DNA of 64,000 bases, from the NCBI GenBank assembly GCA_050251035.1, contig JBFWNN010000009.1, forward strand, positions 44,386 through 108,385, read 5' to 3'. This DNA is from Taklimakanibacter sp050251035 (lineage in GTDB: Bacteria; Pseudomonadota; Alphaproteobacteria; Rhizobiales; Aestuariivirgaceae). Both the position numbers and the translations under genes were made by a program. The notes below the pieces were generated by a model. It saw only the letters and a program-made list of their open reading frames with translations, ran no database searches and was not told where the DNA came from. Below, piece by piece: positions 25,776 through 34,145 of this stretch (position 1 is its first letter; each line of letters begins with the position of its first letter).

Positions 25776-27316
25776 CCGGCACGCTCCCGCGCTATGTTGT
25801 TCCCGGTGACCCAGGCCGGCAGGTGATCGTGGCACAAGGGGCATTCAAGGGTCTTGAAATAGACCTTCGACAGGGCATCGATGAACGGCTGGGAATCTCC
25901 CAGGGAGCGGGTGATCTGCTCCTGGAGCTCGGCATGAGCGTCCTGGGCCTCGCGGAGCAACGCCACTTCGTCGATGAGCGTGCACCTGCCGCCGCGCAGC
26001 ACGATGCGCCCGTCGACGACCACAGTGTCCACGCCCGAGCCGCGCTCGCCATAGACAACCTGCCGGACCGGATCGTTGAGCGGGGTGAGAGAGGTCGCAT
26101 CGAGACTGTAGCCGACGAGGTCGGCCTTGTATCCGACCTGCAGCCGTCCGAGGCGGTCGGCAAGGCCCAATGCCCTGGCGCCGCCGAGAGTGGCGGCCTC
26201 GAATGCCTCCTGGGCGGTGAGCCAGCGCCGATAGTCGGGCTCATAGATCGTCTGCAGCGCGGCGCCGACGCCCACGGTATTCAGCATGTTGACGCCGAAC
26301 AATATTCCGGTGCCGTCACTGCCCATGCCGACATTGATGCCCGACTCCAAGCATCGCCGTACGGGTGCAACGCCCGACCCGGTGACGATATTGCTCCACG
26401 GATTGTACTGAACCGACGCGCCGGACTTCGCGATGATCTCGATATCGCGCTCCGACAGCCATGTGGAGTGGATGAGCGAGGTACGCGGCGCAAGAAATCC
26501 CAGATCCCGGAGATGCGCGACGATCGAGCGGCCATAGAACTCTTCGCTGGTCACGATCTGCAGACGCGTTTCCTGGCAATGGATCATTGCCGGCAAGTCG
26601 AGCTCATCGGCGAGCCTGCGGCAGGCCTTGAGAAACTCATCGGTGCACCGCTGCGGGGCGGACGGCGCCACGATCACACCGACCCGATGCGACGACGGGT
26701 GATGCGTCGCTGCCAGTTCGCGGCACAGACCGAGGAGGTCGGCTCCCCGGGGACGCGGAAGAGCCCGCAATTCAGCCAGCAAGTTCGAAGGAAACAGCTC
26801 GTCCACGAACGGATAGCTGTCGACAACCGGCTTGTCGATCATGCTGAAACCGACCAGGGCGCGGGTGCCGCTGTCTTCATAGGCCTGGAACGCGGCGGCG
26901 ACGCTGTCGCGGGAGAAAAACTGTCCGAGGCTCATGTCGTCGACGATGGTCGTCGCGCCAGTTTTCAGCGACTCGATCGCGCCGATCATGGTCCGCAGGT
27001 AGATTTGCCGGTCGGTGAGCACCACCGGGGTGCGGGGCCGGATCTGAGCCATGAACAGCTCGGTGGTGAGGTTTTCCAGGAGTCCCTTCAGGAAGTGATC
27101 CCAGGAATGCACATGGCCGTTGATCATGCCGGGGAGCACAAGCAGGCGGCTCGCATCCACGACCTGCGCGGCGGTCGAAACCGCTATGGTGAGGGCAGGT
27201 TCGATCGCCGCAATGCGATCCCCGCTGACAAGGATGTCCACGCGCTCGGCGCCGGGCTTGTGCCTATCGCGCTGGGCCATCGCGGCATTGCGCAAAAGCA
27301 GTGACGGTTCGCTCAC
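25772..27316 (-). CDS. Amidohydrolase family protein (TrzA/AtzA/SsnA-like) with C-terminal CxxCH
   Basis: 514 residues of the metal-dependent amidohydrolase barrel: GHVHSWDH (H68, H70), IHCQE, IHSTWLSE and GSDGTG are the metal and catalytic blocks of the aminohydrolase (deaminase/dechlorinase) branch. It should remove an amino or other leaving group from a heterocycle or guanidino-like carbon. Unusually, the C-terminus adds CPLCHDH (C492-H498), a CxxCH pattern that could hold a metal. It is the first gene of the leftward transporter operon, divergent from the GntR gene. Confidence 0.88.
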   Translation of the reverse strand: MSEPSLLLRNAAMAQRDRHKPGAERVDILVSGDRIAAIEPALTIAVSTAAQVVDASRLLVLPGMINGHVHSWDHFLKGLLENLTTELFMAQIRPRTPVVLTDRQIYLRTMIGAIESLKTGATTIVDDMSLGQFFSRDSVAAAFQAYEDSGTRALVGFSMIDKPVVDSYPFVDELFPSNLLAELRALPRPRGADLLGLCRELAATHHPSSHRVGVIVAPSAPQRCTDEFLKACRRLADELDLPAMIHCQETRLQIVTSEEFYGRSIVAHLRDLGFLAPRTSLIHSTWLSERDIEIIAKSGASVQYNPWSNIVTGSGVAPVRRCLESGINVGMGSDGTGILFGVNMLNTVGVGAALQTIYEPDYRRWLTAQEAFEAATLGGARALGLADRLGRLQVGYKADLVGYSLDATSLTPLNDPVRQVVYGERGSGVDTVVVDGRIVLRGGRCTLIDEVALLREAQDAHAELQEQITRSLGDSQPFIDALSKVYFKTLECPLCHDHLPAWVTGNNIARERAG

Positions 27317-27405
27317 CCTTCCTCCCGCAGCTTGGGCTGTGACGCCCTATGGTTGGATCGGCGCCCATGGCGGTCGATCACCCTGCTCATAGCACAAAAA
27401 TCTGG

Positions 27406-27417
27406 ATTGTGCACAAT
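27406..27417. promoter_or_regulatory. Candidate GntR operator ATTGTGCACAAT
   Basis: A perfect 12-bp palindrome lies in the 205-bp divergent gap between the amidohydrolase and GntR genes. A further ATTGTGC (27427-27433) and an inverted TTTGTGC (27391-27397 on the other strand) flank it. FCD-type GntR proteins bind short palindromes of this kind, so it is a likely site for the adjacent regulator to control both directions. Confidence 0.5.
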
Positions 27418-27521
27418 TTTTTTGCTATTGTGCCCAGTAGTAGAGGCTTGACTCACAACTCTCGAAGTTTCACCGGGATCAACAGACCCCTGCCGACCAA
27501 AACGCTGTTCCCCGGACACGG

Positions 27522-28268
27522 ATGACGCTCTCCCGATCAGACGCGCAAAGACCTGCAAGCTCATCCGCGGCACGAAGCGGACATGAGCGCGAAGCGGTTA
27601 TTTACGACGCCATCCTGGGCGCCTATGTCACGGGCCGGCTGCCGCCGGGGACACGGTTGCCGGAGCAACAGATCGGCGAAATATTCGGCGTGAGCCGGGA
27701 ACGGGCGCGAAAAGTCCTGCATCGATTGGCGCATGAAAGGTGGCTGGAGCTTGCACCCAATCGCGGCGCGGTGGTGCCGCGCGCCAGAATGGAGGATGCG
27801 CGCGAGGTCATTCAGGCGCGGGTGGTCATCGAAGCCGGGATCATCGACCAGCTCCTGGAGCAGCCGCGTCTGATCGACGGCGGCATGCTGCACCGTCATC
27901 TTGCCGAGGAAGACAATGCCAGGCGCGACGGCGATGCGATCCGGCTTACGCGGCTGACGGCCGAGTTCCATTCCGTCATCGCGGGTTTCCTGCGCAATGA
28001 GTGGATTTCCAGCCGGCTCGAGGAACTGGTCCTGAGGAGCCTGGTTTTCGTATCCCTCTATGGCGAAGCGGTGGGGCCGCGCTTCTGCGGTCACTCCGAA
28101 CATGAGCATATCGTCGAGTGCCTGCTCGCTCGCGATGCCGCCGGCGTGCGCAATGCGATGATATCGCACATCAAGGGCATGGATATCTTTCTCGACTTCC
28201 GCAGCGAGCGCACGCTCACGAAGCCGCTCGCGGATGTGTTCGGCAAGACCGCGCCCAAGGGCTCGTGA
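27522..28268 (+). CDS. GntR family regulator (FCD subfamily)
   Basis: 248 residues: an N-terminal winged HTH (LPEQQIGEIFGVSRERARKV) and a C-terminal all-helical FCD effector domain with its metal/ligand histidines (LTAEFHSVIAGF, GHSEHEHIVE). Such proteins repress catabolic operons until an organic acid or related ligand binds. It is divergent from the amidohydrolase-PotABCD operon and only 25 bases before the racemase gene, so it probably governs both. Confidence 0.9.
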   Translation: MTLSRSDAQRPASSSAARSGHEREAVIYDAILGAYVTGRLPPGTRLPEQQIGEIFGVSRERARKVLHRLAHERWLELAPNRGAVVPRARMEDAREVIQARVVIEAGIIDQLLEQPRLIDGGMLHRHLAEEDNARRDGDAIRLTRLTAEFHSVIAGFLRNEWISSRLEELVLRSLVFVSLYGEAVGPRFCGHSEHEHIVECLLARDAAGVRNAMISHIKGMDIFLDFRSERTLTKPLADVFGKTAPKGS

Positions 28269-28293
28269 TGATGACGCGACTGGAGAACGGCCA

Positions 28294-29031
28294 ATGCGAC
28301 TGCTGCTGATCAATGCCAATACGTCGTCCGAAATCACCCGGCGAGTGGCCGAGGAGGCCCGGAGAATCGCCGGAGCGGAAACTGAAATCCAGGCGGTCAC
28401 GGCCGATTTCGGCACGAGCCTCATTCGCACCCGGTCCGACAATGTCATCGCCGCTCATGCGGCGCTCGCCGCGCTGGCGCGCAGCCCCGTCCCGTATGAC
28501 GCCGCGGTGCTCGCCGTCTCGACCGATACCGGCCTCGCCGCATTGCGCGAGGCGTCGCCGGCCCCCGTCGTCGGCATGACGGAAGCCGCATTGCTCACCG
28601 CCTGCATGCTCGGCGGCCGCTTCGGCCTCATCGTGTTCGACACGCGGGCCATGCCGGTGTTCCGTGAAACCGTCGCCATGCACGGCCTGTTGGACAGACT
28701 GGCCGGAATCCATACCGTCGCGATGACGGTCGCCGACTTCCGCCAGCCCGACCGGGTGAGAGCGGAAATCCTGAGCGGCATCGACACCCTGGTGAGGCAC
28801 AGCGGCGCCGAATGCATCATCGTGACGGGCGCCACCATGGCCGGCGTCGCGCGCTCGCTCCAGGCCGATTCTCCCGTGCCGCTCCTCGATGGCATTTCCT
28901 GTGCCGTTCTCCAGGCCGAGAGCCTGGCGCGGCTTCGCGTTCCCAAGCCGCGTGCCGGCAGCCTCCAGCGTCAGGGCTCGGAGAATCTGACCGGCGTCGA
29001 TCCGGCGCTCGCCGATCTGCTGAACTCATAG
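28294..29031 (+). CDS. Hydantoin racemase family protein (HyuE-like) lacking the catalytic cysteines
   Basis: 245 residues of the Asp/Glu/hydantoin racemase family, starting MRLLLINANTSSEITRRV and containing VVGMTEAALLTACMLG. Hydantoin racemase uses two cysteines (76 and 181 in the Sinorhizobium enzyme, as I recall). Here the matching sites read AVSTDTGL (V75/S76) and TGATMAGV (A180/T181), so both are lost. The protein may have another activity or only bind ligand. The 3' half of the gene is repeated almost exactly at 48801-49164. It follows the GntR gene by 25 bases. Confidence 0.85.
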   Translation: MRLLLINANTSSEITRRVAEEARRIAGAETEIQAVTADFGTSLIRTRSDNVIAAHAALAALARSPVPYDAAVLAVSTDTGLAALREASPAPVVGMTEAALLTACMLGGRFGLIVFDTRAMPVFRETVAMHGLLDRLAGIHTVAMTVADFRQPDRVRAEILSGIDTLVRHSGAECIIVTGATMAGVARSLQADSPVPLLDGISCAVLQAESLARLRVPKPRAGSLQRQGSENLTGVDPALADLLNS

Positions 29032-29052
29032 CGGATGCGACAACCCGGCGCC
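28688..29052 (+). repeat. Long direct repeat, copy A (3' half of the racemase gene)
   Basis: This ~365-bp segment recurs at 48801-49164 in the same orientation with about ten substitutions and one deletion (roughly 97% identity by hand alignment). It runs from TGTTGGACAGA through the stop codon to CCGGCGCC. The two copies bracket 20 kb. Confidence 0.93.
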
Positions 29053-29086
29053 ATCGCGCTATCCCGGCCTGCCTTCACAGCGAATG

Positions 29087-30307
29087 TCAGGATCGGGACA
29101 CCGGAGCGTCCCCTTTCGGCCCCAGATTGCGAAGCTCCTCTCGGCGCCGGAGCCACCATGCATAGGACGGCGAGATGAATTGGAAAGGATCGATGGACCC
29201 AAGGGTCGATGCGGCGCGCGTCGGCCAGTTGGGGTCGAGGACCATTTCCCGGCCGAGAGCCACGAGGTCGGCTTGTCCTGATCGCAAGACCGTCTCCGCT
29301 TGTCCAGGCTCGGTGATCAGACCCACCGCCATGGTCCGGACTTTGGCATCGCGGCGAATGCGCTCGGCGAACTCGACCTGATAGCCGGGCTTGCGCTGTA
29401 CAGGTCCGGACGTGAGCTGGCCCGAAAGCCCGCCCGACGAACAGTCGACCACATCAACGCCCCGGGCAGCGAGCTCCCTTGCGAACTCGACGGAATCGTC
29501 AAGCGTCCATCCGCTGTTCGAGCCGTCGACAGCGGAGATCCGGACGAAGAGTGGGCGATCATCAGGCCAAACTCGCCTTACAGTCTCGACCACCTCCAAC
29601 GGAAAGCGCATGCGGCCCCGAAGGCCGCCTCCATAGGAGTCGGTCCTTCGGTTTGTCAGCGGTGAGAGAAACTGGTGGAGCAGATAGCCATGAGCGCTAT
29701 GCACTTCGCAGATGTCGTAGCCGGCATCCACCGCCCTGGCTGCCGCATCGCGCCAGAGCTCCAACACCCCGGGTATTTCGCCGGTCAGAATGGCACGTGG
29801 CTCATATCCGTCATTTTCCAGCCTCACCGCGCTCGGAGAAATGCGTCTCTTTGCGAGCGCGCCGAGCGACGCCTGGTCGAAGTCGGCCCACGGCGCTTTC
29901 GCGCCCGCCTTTGCGCCCGTATGGCCCAACTGGATCGCCGGGATGGCGCCCTGCGCCTTGATGAAGTCGGTGATGCGGCGGTATTGGCGCACATGCTCGC
30001 TCGTGTACAAACCGGCACACCCCGGCGTGCCCCTGCCATCGGCCTCGATCGCTGTGTCTTCAGAGAACACGATGCCGGCACCACCGGCAGAAAATTTGCC
30101 GAAATGCGCGAGGTGCCAATCAGTGGGTCCACCTTCGATCGATGCATACTGGGACATGGGAGAGAGCACGATGCGATTCCGGGCAGTCGATCCTCGAAGC
30201 GAGATCGGTTGCAACAATAGCGGCTCAGCCTGAACGACTGGCGAATATGCCGCGTCTGCCTCGGAGCTCTTGACGGTGGTCACTACGTTTACTCCGCACG
30301 GTTCCAT
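29087..30307 (-). CDS. NADH:flavin oxidoreductase, Old Yellow Enzyme family (YqjM-like)
   Basis: 406 residues of the FMN-binding OYE barrel: RNRIVLSPMSQY at the start, IQLGHTGAKA, the substrate histidines in EVHSAHGYLLHQFLSP, and LVALGREMVLDP near the end. Such enzymes reduce activated double bonds or take part in N-demethylation of amines. Its ATG overlaps the stop of the upstream MDR dehydrogenase gene by one base. It is the last gene of the leftward island set. Confidence 0.93.
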   Translation of the reverse strand: MEPCGVNVVTTVKSSEADAAYSPVVQAEPLLLQPISLRGSTARNRIVLSPMSQYASIEGGPTDWHLAHFGKFSAGGAGIVFSEDTAIEADGRGTPGCAGLYTSEHVRQYRRITDFIKAQGAIPAIQLGHTGAKAGAKAPWADFDQASLGALAKRRISPSAVRLENDGYEPRAILTGEIPGVLELWRDAAARAVDAGYDICEVHSAHGYLLHQFLSPLTNRRTDSYGGGLRGRMRFPLEVVETVRRVWPDDRPLFVRISAVDGSNSGWTLDDSVEFARELAARGVDVVDCSSGGLSGQLTSGPVQRKPGYQVEFAERIRRDAKVRTMAVGLITEPGQAETVLRSGQADLVALGREMVLDPNWPTRAASTLGSIDPFQFISPSYAWWLRRREELRNLGPKGDAPVSRS

Positions 30308-31356
30308 CAGGGACGGAGGACTATCTTGCCGAAGTGACGCTTCGCCATGAAGGCATCCTGGGCGACATGGATGTCCTTCAGGTCATACTCCCGATCGACC
30401 AGCGGCCGCAGCTTGCCCATTTCGATATAGCGCACGACAGCGCGCAACTCTTCATGGGTGGCGGTACTCGAGCCGATCAGGGCGAGATGATTGAGATAGA
30501 TTTGCCTGAGGTCCAAAAGGATCTCCGAACCGCCAATCGCTCCGGCGATTACACAGCGTCCGCCTTTCCTCAGAGCTCCGAGAAGACCGGAAAAGATCGG
30601 ACCACCTACGACATCGGCAAGGACATCGAACTTCTCGCGACAAATTTCGGCGAGGTCGATCGAGCCGTCGGAGGACCGCGTATAAACTCTCTCCGCTCCC
30701 AGTTCCGAGGCTCGCTTCTCTTTGCCGAGGCCGATGATTGCAAACGGCCGGGCCCCGCGGGCCCGAGAGAGCTGAATCAAAGCTGTGCCGACCCCGCCGG
30801 AAGCGCCGGTAACGAGAACCCGCTCGCCGGGCTTTACGTCAGCGCGATTGAGCATGTGCTCAGCCGTCCGATATGACCCTGGAAAGGAAGCCAATTCAGC
30901 ATCGGAGAAGGCCGAGCTGACGGGAACGGCGTTCTCGCTTGGAACGGCAATGTACTCCGCGAAGCCGCCGTCAAGCTCACTTCCGATCAGCCTTACATCC
31001 AAGACCGTCTCCGTCTGAGGATCATATACCGACGGGTCGATAACGACCCGTTGTCCAATCTCCGGCGCAGTCGCTGCAGGCCCCAAAGCGACCACCCTGC
31101 CAACGACATCAAGGCCCTGGATTCTCGGAAAAGACAGCGGAACTCCCCTCCAGCCCGAGGGACGAGCATCGACTGCGGATGGGTAGTGGCCTTCCCGGGT
31201 CCAGATATCCGTATTGTTCATGGCCGCAGCCCCTACCTTGACGAGCACCTCGTTCTTCCCCGGACTTGGAACGGGCACATCGTCACGAACCTCGAGCATT
31301 TCCCGTCCGCCGTGACCAACCAGCACGGCTGCGCGCATTTTTTCAGGGATAGACAT
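30307..31356 (-). CDS. Medium-chain dehydrogenase/reductase (zinc-independent alcohol dehydrogenase / quinone-oxidoreductase type)
   Basis: 349 residues. The catalytic domain lacks the zinc cysteine pattern (NNTDIWTREGHYP in its place), and the NADPH fold has TGASGGVGTALIQL. It ends with ATHEELRAVVRYIEMGKL and FGKIVLRP, typical of MDR reductases. It is translationally linked to the OYE gene downstream, so the pair may carry out two successive redox steps on one metabolite. Confidence 0.9.
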   Translation of the reverse strand: MSIPEKMRAAVLVGHGGREMLEVRDDVPVPSPGKNEVLVKVGAAAMNNTDIWTREGHYPSAVDARPSGWRGVPLSFPRIQGLDVVGRVVALGPAATAPEIGQRVVIDPSVYDPQTETVLDVRLIGSELDGGFAEYIAVPSENAVPVSSAFSDAELASFPGSYRTAEHMLNRADVKPGERVLVTGASGGVGTALIQLSRARGARPFAIIGLGKEKRASELGAERVYTRSSDGSIDLAEICREKFDVLADVVGGPIFSGLLGALRKGGRCVIAGAIGGSEILLDLRQIYLNHLALIGSSTATHEELRAVVRYIEMGKLRPLVDREYDLKDIHVAQDAFMAKRHFGKIVLRP

Positions 31357-31408
31357 GATCGAACTCCATATTGGCTGATGGGGATGTGCAGGCTGTAAGC
31401 CGGTTCGG

Positions 31409-32377
31409 TCAGTTCATCGTCAACCCGGTCTGCCCTTCATTGCGCTGAGACATTTGTCTGCCCTCGCTCGGCGCGACGCCGGTCATCTTGCGATAGAGCC
31501 GGGCGAAGTGCTCGTAGTTCAACCCACAGGCCGCGGCAACTTCGGAAACGCTGAGGTTTGTTTCCGTCAGCAGGCGATGAGCCCGACTGAAGCGCTGCCG
31601 GCGAAAATATGCTTTTGGAGGTTCGCCCACGTGATTGGAGAATAGTCGCTCCATCTGGCGCACGGACACTCCAAGTTGCCTTGCGATCTGACGAGTGCTC
31701 AGCTCGTTCTCCAGATTCGATTCCATTATTCTTATTGCGCGAAGGACGAGCTCGTTGCGGCTGCCAACTCGGCATCCCAAGCTCCTTCGTTGCCGGGAGA
31801 TTCGAAGACGTCGCACATGGCAGAGCTTCTCGGCGACGAAATCGGCAACTTCGCCGCTATGGTCCGTAGCCACGATCTCAAGCATCAAATCGACCGTACC
31901 CAGCCCCGCGCTCGAGAAGACGTCTCCCTCAAGTTCGAAAAGGTTGTCGGTTACCTCGACAAGCGGAAACATTTCGCGGAATGAAGGGATGAACCCCCAA
32001 TGGACCGTACACGGCCGGTGATTTAGAAGCCCCGCAGCCGCCAAGGCATATGAGCCGGTGCAGAGTCCGCCCAGATGCGCTCCGTGGGAATGCAGAAAGC
32101 GAAGCTTTGCCAGCAGCTGCGTGGAGGTATGCCGGGTCGGGCGCAAGCCCGAGCAGACAATCGCTGTCTGGTTGCTTCTGATGCCGGCGAGCGAAGGACA
32201 TGTGCTCGTCTTCAATCCATTTGAGGCTTCTGTCGTCTCCGAGAAGGGGCTGTGGAGCGACCATTCATAGTAGGTTCGTCCCAGTACCCGGTTCGCCGCA
32301 CTCAGAACCTCGAGAGCGGCCGCCAAGGTCGAGTGAGTGAACTCGGGGAGCAGGACAATTGCGACTTTCCGGGTCAT
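31409..32377 (-). CDS. GlxA-type AraC transcriptional regulator (GATase-1-like plus HTH)
   Basis: 322 residues: an N-terminal DJ-1/PfpI-like domain (VAIVLLPEFTHSTLAAALEV, GGLCTGSYALAAAGLL) and a C-terminal AraC HTH pair (STRQIARQLGVSVRQMERLF, then LSVSEVAAACGLNYEHFARLYR). Known members include GbdR, CdhR and SouR, which respond to glycine betaine, dimethylglycine, carnitine or sarcosine. With MttB, amine oxidases and a ProXVW importer nearby, betaine sensing is a good guess. ATG 32377 has AAGGGA upstream. Confidence 0.9.
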   Translation of the reverse strand: MTRKVAIVLLPEFTHSTLAAALEVLSAANRVLGRTYYEWSLHSPFSETTEASNGLKTSTCPSLAGIRSNQTAIVCSGLRPTRHTSTQLLAKLRFLHSHGAHLGGLCTGSYALAAAGLLNHRPCTVHWGFIPSFREMFPLVEVTDNLFELEGDVFSSAGLGTVDLMLEIVATDHSGEVADFVAEKLCHVRRLRISRQRRSLGCRVGSRNELVLRAIRIMESNLENELSTRQIARQLGVSVRQMERLFSNHVGEPPKAYFRRQRFSRAHRLLTETNLSVSEVAAACGLNYEHFARLYRKMTGVAPSEGRQMSQRNEGQTGLTMN

Positions 32378-32503
32378 TCGCGAGTCCCTTGGCACTGCCA
32401 CTTTGAGTCGAGATCAGAAAGATTGGCGATGACAACCGGTAACCTGAGATCGATCGACCCGTCGGACGACATCTTGCGTCTCCCCGGCGGCTGGAAAAAT
32501 CCA

Positions 32504-34030
32504 CTATTCGCCATAGGGGGTGCCGCCCTCGCGTATTCGGCGATCAACGAAAGCGTCGAGCTCTTCCGCCACGGCTGGATCAAGCGCAGGCTCTTCATAC
32601 TCGGCGAGAAGCTGCTTCCAGATATGATGGGCACGCTGCAGCGTGTCCTTGGACCCTGCCTCCTGCCAGCTTTCGAAGTTGCGCCAGTCGGACAGCATCG
32701 GGGCATAAAACGCGCTCTCATACCTCGCTATCGTGTGCGCCGATCCGAAGAAATGCCCGCCTGGCCCAACTTCTTGGATTGTTTCGAAACCGACGTCATC
32801 TTCCGTTATCTCGATGGGTTTCATGAACTCCGCGAAATTCTGGGCAAGCTCGGCGTCCATGATCGTCTTCTCGAAGGAGGTCACGAGGCCTCCCTCCTGC
32901 CAGCCAAACGTATGCTTAATGAAGTTCGCATGCCCCAGGACACATGACCAAAGAGACATCGCGGTTTCATAGCTGCCCTGGACATCCGCGACGGTGGAAG
33001 TTGAAGGTGCGGATGATCGATAAGGGAACCCATAGCGGCGCGCGAGCTGGCCGCACGCAAGAGTCGTCTTGACGTATTCCGGTGTTCCAAATGCGGGAGC
33101 GCCGGACTTCATATCGACGTTGGTTGCGAACGCTCCGTAAATTATCGGCGCGCCGGCCTTGACCACCTGAGAGAGGACGATCCCAGCCAAGGCTTCGGCG
33201 TTCTGCTGGACCAAAGTCCCGGCAAGGGTCACGGGACTCATCGCGCCGGACAAGGTGAAAGGGGAAATGATCGATGCCTGATGCTTTTTCGCGTTCTCGA
33301 TCAAACCGCTGGTGAGATGGCCATCGTACTGCAATGGTGAATTGCAGTTGCACATGGTCGCCATGCAGGTAGTCTCGGCAAAAACCTCGGGACTTACGCC
33401 GAGCGCGATGCGGTTGATCTCGTGAATTTCACGCAATCGCCGGGTTCCGATCCCGTAGCCGGACATGACCTTGTCGGTGTACTTGACCATCGCTCGACCC
33501 GCCTCGAGATGCCTAATCGGAACGGGGACGTCGGTCGGCTCCACGGGATAACCCTGGCAGCCGTGGCAAATGTTCAACGACTGCGACAGCTTTATCAGTT
33601 CGGTCAGCGTCGCGAGGGTGCCCGGAATTCGGCCTCGGTCCAGATCCGACGTATTTGGCGCACTGGCCACCATCATGAAGTTGATGTGATTATGCCCGAC
33701 GGTGAGACTGTGTTTCGGATTTCGAGCCGTGAGAGTGAAGCTCTTCGGAACGGTCTTGATCTTTTCTTCAACAAAATGCCGGTCGAAGCGGACGCGTTGA
33801 CTTCCAGGCTCGACATCAGCTCCCGCGGCCTTCAGCAGGTCGCGGGCCTCGTCGAGCATGAAGTTGCAGCCAAACTCCTCCAACAGGTCCAGCGACCGTC
33901 TGTGGACGAACTCGACCGCGTCAGCCGACAGCACGGGAAACGGGTCGTAGGGGCTCTTGAGGTTGGCATACGGCAGTTGGTTGATACCGCCTGAACTCCT
34001 ACGTGTCCGAGAGTCTCTTCTTTTCGCCAT
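32504..34030 (-). CDS. MttB-superfamily methyltransferase without pyrrolysine (trimethylamine/glycine betaine methyltransferase-like)
   Basis: 508 residues matching the MttB barrel (ADAVEFVHRRSLDLLEEFG at the start, QGGLVTSFEKTIMDAELAQN late in the protein). The frame has no internal TAG, so it belongs to the non-pyrrolysine branch that includes glycine betaine methyltransferase MtgB. MtgB passes the methyl group to a corrinoid protein. No corrinoid protein (DxHxxG) is encoded in the window. ATG 34030 has AAGGAAG upstream and an operator-like sequence 28 bases before it. Confidence 0.88.
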   Translation of the reverse strand: MAKRRDSRTRRSSGGINQLPYANLKSPYDPFPVLSADAVEFVHRRSLDLLEEFGCNFMLDEARDLLKAAGADVEPGSQRVRFDRHFVEEKIKTVPKSFTLTARNPKHSLTVGHNHINFMMVASAPNTSDLDRGRIPGTLATLTELIKLSQSLNICHGCQGYPVEPTDVPVPIRHLEAGRAMVKYTDKVMSGYGIGTRRLREIHEINRIALGVSPEVFAETTCMATMCNCNSPLQYDGHLTSGLIENAKKHQASIISPFTLSGAMSPVTLAGTLVQQNAEALAGIVLSQVVKAGAPIIYGAFATNVDMKSGAPAFGTPEYVKTTLACGQLARRYGFPYRSSAPSTSTVADVQGSYETAMSLWSCVLGHANFIKHTFGWQEGGLVTSFEKTIMDAELAQNFAEFMKPIEITEDDVGFETIQEVGPGGHFFGSAHTIARYESAFYAPMLSDWRNFESWQEAGSKDTLQRAHHIWKQLLAEYEEPALDPAVAEELDAFVDRRIREGGTPYGE

Positions 34031-34057
34031 TGTGGAGCTTCCTTAATCCGAACCGTT

Positions 34058-34077
34058 TGGTATACACTCAGTATTCA
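34058..34077. promoter_or_regulatory. Operator-like sequence upstream of mttB-like gene
   Basis: TGGTATACACTCAGTATTCA resembles the hyuA-upstream palindrome at 41828-41846: 13 of 16 core positions match (ATACACNCNGTATNCA). GTATAC-centred sites are usual for FCD-type GntR regulators, two of which are encoded in this gene set. Confidence 0.4.
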
Positions 34078-34145
34078 GGTCTTCCGGCCCAAGTTCCAGT
34101 CCGCGGGAAGAAAGTAGGCGCCCCGAGGAGTGAGATCTTGCCCGT

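Noticed and set aside
32504..34030. Pyrrolysine-containing trimethylamine methyltransferase
   Set aside because: The frame has no internal TAG and runs uninterrupted to full family length, so it belongs to the non-pyrrolysine branch.
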